A stretch of DNA of 7,565 nt from Gammaproteobacteria bacterium UBA4475. Lineage in GTDB: Bacteria; Pseudomonadota; Gammaproteobacteria; Pseudomonadales; Azotimanducaceae. The notes beneath the pieces were generated by a model. The model was given only the letters and a program-made list of their open reading frames with translations, searched no databases and had not been told where the DNA came from. Made by a program: the position numbers and the translations under genes. Positions 1-4,959 of the stretch are shown one piece after another. Position 1 is the first letter of the stretch. The number at the start of each line of letters is the position of its first letter. The stretch is from assembly GCA_002389265.1 (NCBI GenBank), contig DGOD01000321.1, positions 4,451-12,015 on the forward strand, written 5' to 3'.

Positions 1-44
1 TAATAGCGCTTGGCTAATAGTAAGTGGCTAATAGTAAATGGCTA
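1..44. repeat. 14-bp tandem repeat at window edge
   Basis: Two adjacent full units, TGGCTAATAGTAAG at 11-24 and TGGCTAATAGTAAA at 25-38, differ only in the last base. A third partial unit (TGGCTA) follows at 39-44, and a partial one (TAATAG) sits at 1-6. The array may continue to the left outside the window. It lies downstream of envC, beyond its stop codon, and both strands carry stop codons through the unit (TAATAG on plus, TTACTATTAG on minus), so coding use is unlikely. Function unknown; it may be a simple intergenic minisatellite. Confidence 0.8.
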
Positions 45-88
45 TACTTCGCCCCGGCGTCGCGCGCCTGGATGCGTCTTATTTTTTC

Positions 89-109
89 AGTATCGGACAA
101 TCCTATACT
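89..109. repeat. Near-perfect 21-bp palindrome downstream of envC
   Basis: The half-sites AGTATcGGA (89-97) and TCCtATACT (101-109) flank a CAA centre, and eight of nine positions pair. There is no T-run immediately after it on either strand (minus continues GAAAAAATAAG), so it does not read as an intrinsic terminator. The size and symmetry would suit a dimeric regulator's operator for a gene beyond the left edge, but this is inference. A match of this quality can also arise by chance in 7.5 kb. Confidence 0.35.
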
Positions 110-167
110 CTTCAATGGTGATGCCCGCGTCAGATATCAAGCGCAGGAGGATACTCTGTCGACAATC

Positions 168-1343
168 TCACGCGGCGTTTTTGCTACGGGCCTGGCACCA
201 TTGTTGTGGATTTGTGGGTTTGCCGCTGTGGCGGATCTCGAAATACAGGCCCGCTTGATTTTGGCCGCCGCTATCACCGACGCTGGCAATGTTTTCGCCG
301 GCGCGGATCCAGTCGCCAGTTTCTCGATAAAGTACCTGGTTGTGGCCATACAGAGACATATAGCCGTCGCCATGGCTGATGATCATCATCAGCCCGAAGC
401 CTCTTAACCAGTCAGAAAATATGACTCTGCCATAGTGAATAGCGTAAACCGGATCGCCTTCCTTGGCCTCTATTAAAACACCACGCCACTTCAGCTTGGC
501 ATTGCTGCGCTGACTGCCATAGCGACTGAGGATTTTGCCGGCAACGGGCAGTTGCATTTTGCCCTTGCGGCTTTCGAAACTGACCATATCCGTGGGCGAC
601 GGCAAGGCTGCGACGCTGCTATTGATTTTCTCCAGCAGCGCTTCGAGCTCCTGGCGGTTTTGACTTAATTTTTGAATTTCTGAGCCGGTTGAAGCAATCT
701 CGAGCTTGAGTTCAGTCAGGGATTGCTGTTTGTCGACTCGGGCCAATTGCAATTGTTGCTTTTGGGTGACAAGCAGTGCCCGATTCTGTTGTAGCCCCAG
801 ATTTTCAGCTTCAAGGTTGCCAGTCACTTGATTGAGCTGTTCGATAGTGCCCCGGTAATGAGCAATTTGCTCGGCTCGAGCCCGGCTGAAGTATTGATAA
901 TAGGTTAGCATCCGGTCGAGTTGGCTGGGGTCTTCTTGATTCAGAAGCACTTTCATATAGGGCTGGTTGCCGATCTCATAGGCTGCTCTGAGTTGTGTGA
1001 TCAGATAATTCTGTTGCTGTAACCGCGCTGCTTCGAGGCCAGATTTTTCTTGGCGCAGCGTGTTTATCGTGGTTTCGCCCTGCTGGATCGCTTGCTGCAT
1101 TTGCTCGATTTTCTTGAGTAGTTCGTTGATCGCCTTCTCGTTGGTTCGAAGGTTGTCCTCCAGTGACGAGCGTTGGCTGTTGGTCTTATCCAGCAACTGT
1201 TTGAATTTGCTGATCTCCACTTCAAGATCTTGCAGCTGTTGTTCGAGTATCTTCGGATCGTTTTCTGCGCTCAACACAGCGGCAGGAAGCAGTAAGCCAA
1301 GGCCGAGGCTGAACAACATACTGATCAAAAGCGGACTACTCAT
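168..1343 (-). CDS. envC: Murein hydrolase activator EnvC (degenerate LytM/M23 factor)
   Basis: EnvC is a periplasmic divisome protein that activates the amidases AmiA and AmiB for septal peptidoglycan splitting; it is not itself an enzyme. The 391-residue product has a hydrophobic signal-like segment (about 4-26, ending LSA before END), a long coiled coil (about 28-115), a short helical stretch (120-150), a second coiled coil (about 152-245) and a C-terminal LytM domain (about 262-385). The zinc ligands of active M23 peptidases are missing: the first motif reads WRGVLI (287-292) instead of HxGxD, and the HxH motif is replaced by LYFEIR (366-371), as in E. coli EnvC. The start ATG has only a weak Shine-Dalgarno, but no ATG, GTG or TTG lies upstream in frame before a stop. 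Oddly, the signal n-region (MSSPLLIS) has no positive charge. It lies 41 nt after gpmI on the same strand, so co-transcription is likely. Confidence 0.93.
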   Translation of the reverse strand: MSSPLLISMLFSLGLGLLLPAAVLSAENDPKILEQQLQDLEVEISKFKQLLDKTNSQRSSLEDNLRTNEKAINELLKKIEQMQQAIQQGETTINTLRQEKSGLEAARLQQQNYLITQLRAAYEIGNQPYMKVLLNQEDPSQLDRMLTYYQYFSRARAEQIAHYRGTIEQLNQVTGNLEAENLGLQQNRALLVTQKQQLQLARVDKQQSLTELKLEIASTGSEIQKLSQNRQELEALLEKINSSVAALPSPTDMVSFESRKGKMQLPVAGKILSRYGSQRSNAKLKWRGVLIEAKEGDPVYAIHYGRVIFSDWLRGFGLMMIISHGDGYMSLYGHNQVLYRETGDWIRAGENIASVGDSGGQNQAGLYFEIRHSGKPTNPQQWCQARSKNAA

Positions 1344-1384
1344 AGTACTTACTAGTGCTCGTGTGAAGGTTGAGAATTGGCGGG

Positions 1385-2950
1385 CTAGCGTTTAGCAGTC
1401 TGGGCCTGTTCACTCAGAACCAATGAATGACCGGTCATTTCCGGCGGCGCAGGCAAGTGCATAATCGCCAGCAGAGTCGGTGCAACATCAGTTAGCTTGC
1501 CGGTTGATTGTGCCAGTTGAATAGTTTCACTGCCAACATAAATCAGTGGTACTCGCTCTGAAGTGTGGGCGGTGTGCGCCTGGCCCGTTGAAGGATCGGT
1601 CATCTGTTCAACGTTACCGTGATCGGCGGTGATCAGGCAATGGCCGCCCACGCTGGACAGCGCGTCGACAATGCGGCCGATGCAGCTATCGACGAATTCG
1701 ACTGCCTGAATCGCGGCGTTGAGGTTGCCGGTGTGGCCTACCATATCGCCGTTGGCAAAATTGCAGATGATCAGGTCATAGTCACCGCCTGTAATCCCGG
1801 TGATGCATTCATCGGTCACCTGCTGAGCGCTCATCTCTGGTTGCAGATCATAAGTGGCAACTCGAGGCGAGGGTACCAGACGGCGAGTTTCGCCGGCATA
1901 CTCGGCCTCTCGTCCACCGGAGAAGAAGAAGGTAACATGGGCGTACTTCTCCGTTTCAGCAAGTCGCAATTGGGATTTGCCGAGTTTCGCGACGTATTCA
2001 CCCAAGCTGTTGGTCACCACACTCGGACCAAAGGCGCAGGGCGTGAGGATGTTGTCAGCATATTGGGTGAGGGTGACAAATGATTGCAATGCTGGTTGGG
2101 CTTGGCGTTTGAATCCAGTGAAGCCCGGATCAATAAAGGCGCGGCTCAGTTCGCGGGCACGATCGGCGCGAAAGTTCATAAACAACACGCCATCACCGGC
2201 GGCCATCTTCACAACTTGCCCGCCTTGCAGAATCGCACTGGGTTTGACAAATTCATCAGACTCGTTCCGTGCATAAGCGGCATGTAAAGCCGCGACAGCT
2301 GAATCAAACTGATAGTCTGAGTGGCCCTGAGTTAACAACTGGTAAGCCGGCTCAACCCGCTCCCAGCGATTGTCACGATCCATGGCGTAATAGCGTCCAA
2401 CAATGGAGGCGATGCCGCCCTGACCCAAATTGTCGATGCAGGCTTGCATGTTGGCCAGTGACGCCTCGGCGCTTTTGGGTGGAACATCTCGACCGTCGAG
2501 AAAGGCATGCACGTAGACGGCCTTCAAACCGCGCTCAAAGGCCATTTTAACGGCTGCCTGTATTTGGTCTTCATGACTGTGAACGCCGCCGGGAGACAGC
2601 AGCCCCATAATATGTAAGGTATTACCGGTGGCGACAAGCTGATCCATGGATTCCATGAGAACGGGGTTTTTAAAAAAATCACCTTGGGTGATGGCTTTGT
2701 TGATGCGCGTTAGGTCCTGGTCAATAACTCGGCCGGCGCCAAGGGTCATATGTCCGACTTCTGAATTGCCCATCTGTCCGGCAGGCAGCCCGACATCTTC
2801 GCCAGAGCATGAAATCAGGCAGTGAGGCCGAGTTTTCTGCAGTTGATCGAGAACTGGGGTCTTAGCAAGTTTGATCGCATTACTGTCAGTGGCTTCTCGT
2901 TCGCCCCAGCCGTCGAGGATAATCAGGGCGTATGGTACTTTTTTAGTCAT
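1385..2950 (-). CDS. gpmI: 2,3-bisphosphoglycerate-independent phosphoglycerate mutase
   Basis: This cytosolic enzyme interconverts 3- and 2-phosphoglycerate in glycolysis and gluconeogenesis, using two Mn ions and a phosphoserine intermediate. The 521-residue product is close to the usual family length of about 510-515. Visible active-site residues include D13 in ILDGWG, the catalytic S63 in [11 protein letters not shown]124 in GGVHSH, D152/R154 in LDGRD, R186 and R192, R261/R264 in FRADR, K335 in [11 protein letters not shown]402 and H406 in NGDMVGH, D443/H444 in TADHGN, and H462 in AHTSERVP. These cover the phosphatase-like and transferase domains, so the enzyme should be active. The start is the ATG at 2950; only a weak TAGG Shine-Dalgarno precedes it. 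It is divergent from the rhodanese gene and leads a likely gpmI-envC transcript. The C-terminal tail beyond the ERVP region is ordinary apart from a few extra residues (SEQAQTAKR). Confidence 0.97.
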   Translation of the reverse strand: MTKKVPYALIILDGWGEREATDSNAIKLAKTPVLDQLQKTRPHCLISCSGEDVGLPAGQMGNSEVGHMTLGAGRVIDQDLTRINKAITQGDFFKNPVLMESMDQLVATGNTLHIMGLLSPGGVHSHEDQIQAAVKMAFERGLKAVYVHAFLDGRDVPPKSAEASLANMQACIDNLGQGGIASIVGRYYAMDRDNRWERVEPAYQLLTQGHSDYQFDSAVAALHAAYARNESDEFVKPSAILQGGQVVKMAAGDGVLFMNFRADRARELSRAFIDPGFTGFKRQAQPALQSFVTLTQYADNILTPCAFGPSVVTNSLGEYVAKLGKSQLRLAETEKYAHVTFFFSGGREAEYAGETRRLVPSPRVATYDLQPEMSAQQVTDECITGITGGDYDLIICNFANGDMVGHTGNLNAAIQAVEFVDSCIGRIVDALSSVGGHCLITADHGNVEQMTDPSTGQAHTAHTSERVPLIYVGSETIQLAQSTGKLTDVAPTLLAIMHLPAPPEMTGHSLVLSEQAQTAKR

Positions 2951-3085
2951 GAAATTGTTGGCCTAGTGCGAGGAAAGTGAATTTTACGTCCTTTGGTGTA
3001 TACTTCGCGACTTATTTTTGTTCCAGTGCCTCTTCATAGGTGCTGGTTGATTAACAACCGTGCAACATAACAGCGACGAGAGTCC
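2951..3085. promoter_or_regulatory. Divergent intergenic region gpmI / rhodanese operon
   Basis: These 135 bases must hold the promoters for both directions. On the plus strand the best candidate is TATACT at 2999-3004 (see separate entry). On the minus strand TAAAAT (complement of 2981-2986) is a plausible -10 for gpmI, but no convincing -35 lies 16-18 nt upstream of it. The two candidates overlap in the 2977-3004 interval. A small inverted repeat, GGTTG at 3045-3049 and CAACC at 3055-3059 with a 5-nt loop, lies in the probable 5' leader of the plus-strand operon; it has no T-run and is not a terminator. Confidence 0.5.
2977..3004 (+). promoter_or_regulatory. Candidate sigma-70 promoter for rhodanese-grx-secB operon
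   Basis: A good -10 hexamer TATACT (2999-3004, one mismatch to consensus) is preceded after 16 nt by a weak -35, GTGAAT (2977-2982, three of six matches). Transcription would start near 3010 and give a leader of about 75 nt before the ATG at 3086. The weak -35 keeps this tentative. Confidence 0.35.
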
Positions 3086-3505
3086 ATGATAGAGCAAGTA
3101 TTTGAATTTATTGGTAATCATTATCTGCTGATAGGGCTGTTTGTCGCCCTGGTGTTTGCTTTCATGGTGAATGAAGGTAAACGGGGGGGTAACTCAATTA
3201 CCACCAACACCTTGGTTAACCTGGTTAATCGGGACAGCGCAGTGATTTTGGATGTGCGCGATAGCAAGGATTTCAGCGCCGGACATATCGTGGACGCGGT
3301 GAATATACCCTTTAGCAATTTTGATAAGCGCGCAGTGGAGCTGGAAAAATTCAAAGATCGACCGATTATCGTGGTCTGCAAGATGGGCCAGCATGCGAGT
3401 GGTGTCGGTGGCAAATTGAAAACCTTAGGTTTTGAGAAAGTCCATCGGCTGGGCGGTGGTATGGGCGAATGGTCGGCCTCGAGCCTGCCGGTTGTCAAAG
3501 ACTGA
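3086..3505 (+). CDS. Membrane-anchored rhodanese-like sulfurtransferase (YibN type)
   Basis: The 139-residue protein has one N-terminal transmembrane segment (about 12-28) followed by a lysine/arginine-containing stretch (EGKRGG) and a single rhodanese domain (about 38-136). The domain shows the DVRD motif (56-59), GHI (66-68), the active-site loop starting at C98 (VCKMGQHASG) and the closing GGMGEW (124-129). The cysteine is present, so persulfide or thiol transfer is possible; the physiological substrate is not established for this family. The basic residues after the helix favour a cytoplasmic domain. In many gammaproteobacteria this gene (yibN in E. coli) sits just before grxC and secB, as here, and it is divergent from gpmI. 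A short GAGAG precedes the ATG at close spacing. Whether it is related to the export genes downstream by function or only by transcription cannot be told from sequence. Confidence 0.9.
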   Translation: MIEQVFEFIGNHYLLIGLFVALVFAFMVNEGKRGGNSITTNTLVNLVNRDSAVILDVRDSKDFSAGHIVDAVNIPFSNFDKRAVELEKFKDRPIIVVCKMGQHASGVGGKLKTLGFEKVHRLGGGMGEWSASSLPVVKD

Positions 3506-3532
3506 CAGTCGTCGGTGACTGTTTGGATCAAC

Positions 3533-3538
3533 GAGAGG
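3533..3538 (+). promoter_or_regulatory. Ribosome binding site fixing the glutaredoxin GTG start
   Basis: GAGAGG lies 9 nt upstream of the GTG at 3548. The alternative in-frame GTG at 3515 would add 11 residues (MTVWINERRVI) not expected in a glutaredoxin, and it has no comparable site upstream. Confidence 0.65.
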
Positions 3539-3547
3539 CGTGTCATT

Positions 3548-3823
3548 GTGAGTCATGTTGTTATCTATAGTACGCGGTTTTGCCCCTTTTGCGTTCATGC
3601 CAAGGCATTGCTCAAGCGTAAGAATGTTAAGTTCAAGGATATTGCGATTGATGGTAATGCCGCATTGCGCCAGGAAATGATCAAGGCCGCTGGAGCTACC
3701 TCAGTGCCGCAGATTTGGATCGGCAAAGAGCACATCGGCGGTTGTGATGAGCTGGTTGGATTGGATCGGCGTGGGTTGCTAGATGATATGTTAGCTAATA
3801 GTGGTGAAGGAGTCGGTAAATGA
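3548..3823 (+). CDS. grxC: Class I glutaredoxin (Grx3 type)
   Basis: A small cytosolic glutathione-dependent thiol-disulfide oxidoreductase that reduces protein disulfides and glutathione mixed disulfides. From the GTG at 3548 it has 91 residues, near the family's usual 83-90. Starting there puts the first beta strand (VVIYS) at residues 4-8 and the dithiol site CPFC at 12-15, as expected. The cis-proline motif TSVPQI (51-56) and the GGCDEL glutathione-binding segment (64-69) are intact. The active site is CPFC rather than the commoner CPYC, a conservative change. The C-terminal tail (ANSGEGVGK) runs a few residues past the usual end, and its DNA also encodes the secB Shine-Dalgarno. It lies 42 nt after the rhodanese gene and overlaps secB by 4 nt (ATGA), so translational coupling is likely. 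Confidence 0.93.
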   Translation: MSHVVIYSTRFCPFCVHAKALLKRKNVKFKDIAIDGNAALRQEMIKAAGATSVPQIWIGKEHIGGCDELVGLDRRGLLDDMLANSGEGVGK

Positions 3824-4299
3824 GTGAGCAAGCAACAGCAAGTGGCGGCGCGCAATTTGCCCTGCAACGGATTTATATCAAAGACATGTCCTTTGAATCA
3901 CCCAAGTCGCCAGACGCGTTTGTTTGGCAGTGGAAGCCAGCAGTCAATCTCGAGCTGAATTCCCATCACTCAGTTGTGGGTACGGATTTATATGAGGTGG
4001 TGTTAAGCGTGACAGTCACGGTGAAGAAGGAGGATGGCGAGGTTGTCTATCTTTCCGAAGTGCAGCAAGCGGGCATTTTTCTCGTCAAAGGTATGGATGA
4101 TGCTGTGATCGCGAAAACACTGGGCAGCTTTTGCCCCAGCGTTCTGTTTCCCTATGCTCGTGAGGCGATCGACTCGCTGGTGATTAAGGGCAGTTTTCCG
4201 CCGTTAATGCTTGCGCCGGTTAATTTTGAGGCGATTTATGAGCAGTCTCGCCAGCAATCTGCGCCAGCGGCGGAGTCCAACGACAAAATTGTTAACTGA
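3820..4299 (+). CDS. secB: Protein-export chaperone SecB
   Basis: SecB is a homotetrameric cytosolic chaperone that keeps preproteins unfolded and hands them to SecA for Sec-dependent export. The 159-residue product matches the family's length (155 in E. coli) and pattern: the strand FALQRIYIKDMSFESP (13-28), the conserved W-x-P-x-V-x-L-x-L stretch (38-46), the YEVVLSVTVT strand (58-67), AGIF (84-87), the CPSVLFPYAREAIDSLV helix (105-121) and FPPLMLAPVNFEAIY (126-140). The tail (SRQQSAPAAESNDKIVN) is variable as in other SecBs. The ATG overlaps the glutaredoxin stop (ATGA), and a strong AAGGAG at 3807-3812 with 7-nt spacing precedes it. It is the last gene of the rhodanese-grx-secB operon and ends 27 nt from the convergent trmL stop. 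Confidence 0.97.
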   Translation: MSEQATASGGAQFALQRIYIKDMSFESPKSPDAFVWQWKPAVNLELNSHHSVVGTDLYEVVLSVTVTVKKEDGEVVYLSEVQQAGIFLVKGMDDAVIAKTLGSFCPSVLFPYAREAIDSLVIKGSFPPLMLAPVNFEAIYEQSRQQSAPAAESNDKIVN

Positions 4300-4309
4300 T
4301 TTTCGTCGT
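4279..4309. repeat. Imperfect inverted repeat between convergent secB and trmL
   Basis: ACGACAAAA (4280-4288) pairs with TTTTcGTCGT (4300-4309) with one bulged C and an 11-nt loop spanning the secB stop codon. The A-run on one arm and T-run on the other recall bidirectional terminators, but the stem is AT-rich next to the loop and no separate U-tract follows. It is the only hairpin candidate in the 27-nt convergent gap; terminator function is uncertain. Confidence 0.3.
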
Positions 4310-4326
4310 CGCGCTGATCGCAGGCA

Positions 4327-4791
4327 CTATTGGCTGTCACTAAACCCCTGTTGCCGCCAAGCCTCATAGACCAAGACGGAGACTGCGTTAGCGAGGTTCA
4401 TGCTGCGACTGCCGGGCAGCATGGGAATGCGCAACCGTTGGTCCTCGGGCAGCGCCTCGAGGATAGCTGCGGGTAAGCCGCGGGTCTCGGGTCCAAACAG
4501 GAGTATGTCGTCGGCGAGGAATTGAACGTCGGCGTAGCGGGTTTGGCCCTTGGTTGTTATCGCTAGAATTCGACCCTGAGATATCTTTTCTCGAAAGGAC
4601 GAAAAAGAATCGTGGGTCTCAATACTGGCCCACTCGTGATAGTCGAGGCCGGCTCGACGAAGGCGCTTGTCATCCAGCTCAAACCCCAAGGGTCGGATCA
4701 TGTGCAGCGGGCTACCCGTGTTGGCGCACAGGCGAATAATATTGCCAGCGTTGGGTGGTATTTCTGGTTCAAACAATGCAACAGCAACCAA
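4327..4791 (-). CDS. trmL: tRNA (cytidine/uridine-2'-O-)-methyltransferase TrmL
   Basis: TrmL is a SPOUT-superfamily homodimer that uses S-adenosylmethionine to 2'-O-methylate the wobble nucleotide (position 34) of the leucine tRNAs with CmAA and cmnm5UmAA anticodons. Motif 1 reads NAGNIIR (residues 14-20) after FEPEIPP; motif 2 is LLFGPETRGLP (97-107); motif 3 is IPMLPGSRSMNLANAVSV (122-139), together forming the trefoil knot and cofactor site. I start it at TTG 4791, giving 154 residues (157 in E. coli), because AAGGAG lies 8 nt upstream and the conserved VALFEPEIPPN begins right there. The frame stays open 39 codons further to another TTG at 4908, but that segment (MNKKRQTRKVLEIQ...) is unlike the family and lacks a good Shine-Dalgarno. 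It lies 168 nt downstream of ntrC with no clear terminator between, so read-through is possible; a TACAAT -10-like hexamer (complement of 4866-4871) lacks a good -35. Confidence 0.94.
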   Translation of the reverse strand: MVAVALFEPEIPPNAGNIIRLCANTGSPLHMIRPLGFELDDKRLRRAGLDYHEWASIETHDSFSSFREKISQGRILAITTKGQTRYADVQFLADDILLFGPETRGLPAAILEALPEDQRLRIPMLPGSRSMNLANAVSVLVYEAWRQQGFSDSQ

Positions 4792-4799
4792 CCTGATAT

Positions 4800-4805
4800 C
4801 TCCTT
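4800..4805 (-). promoter_or_regulatory. Ribosome binding site fixing the trmL TTG start
   Basis: The minus strand reads AAGGAG here, 8 nt before the TTG at 4791. This is the strongest Shine-Dalgarno in the trmL leader and supports the 154-residue product over the 193-residue one. Confidence 0.75.
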
Positions 4806-4858
4806 GGGGTCTTGCCTGAGTGGGGCTTTTCGGTATGGTTTGCAGTCTACACGGGTCT

Positions 4859-4902
4859 GGCCAGGATTGTATTTCTAACACTTTCCTGGTCTGCCTTTTT
4901 TT
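4859..4902 (+). terminator. Possible plus-strand terminator in the trmL leader
   Basis: GGCCAGGA (4859-4866) can pair with TCCTGGTC (4884-4891), seven Watson-Crick pairs plus one G-U in RNA, around a 17-nt loop. TGCC and then seven T (4896-4902) follow. Reading direction is plus, antisense to the trmL leader and toward ntrC's 3' end. The large loop and 4-nt gap before the T-run weaken the call. It could stop antisense transcripts running through from secB. Confidence 0.3.
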
Positions 4903-4959
4903 ATTCAAGAACGATCACCACAAGGCTCGGTTGGGGCTGCCGTGAATTCGGTGGCCTGC

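Noticed and set aside
43..52. 10-mer TATACTTCGC shared by the left edge (43-52) and the gpmI/rhodanese spacer (2999-3008)
   Set aside because: Dozens of shared 10-mers are expected by chance in a window of this size, and the first copy has no -35 at a proper distance.
56..87. GGCG/CGCC hairpin followed by a T-rich run as a plus-strand terminator
   Set aside because: The stem is only four pairs and the T-run begins over ten bases later; no plus-strand gene ends there.
67..134. Short minus-strand frame (TTG start near 115) with the RBS-like context checked as a possible start of ctpA or a small protein
   Set aside because: It closes after about 33 codons in the tandem repeat, has no Shine-Dalgarno or signal peptide, and resembles no family I know.
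145..150. Perfect AGGAGG on the plus strand
   Set aside because: No ATG, GTG or TTG follows at a usable distance, and the downstream sequence is antisense to envC.
24..407. Plus-strand open frame of 127 codons (GTG start) running from the tandem repeat into the envC 3' end
   Set aside because: About 240 nt overlap the conserved LytM domain of envC in antisense, the start lies inside the 14-bp repeat, and the product resembles no family I know.
1619..2083. Plus-strand open frame of 154 codons antisense to gpmI
   Set aside because: It lies wholly within the conserved gpmI catalytic region on the opposite strand and is a by-product of its codon use.
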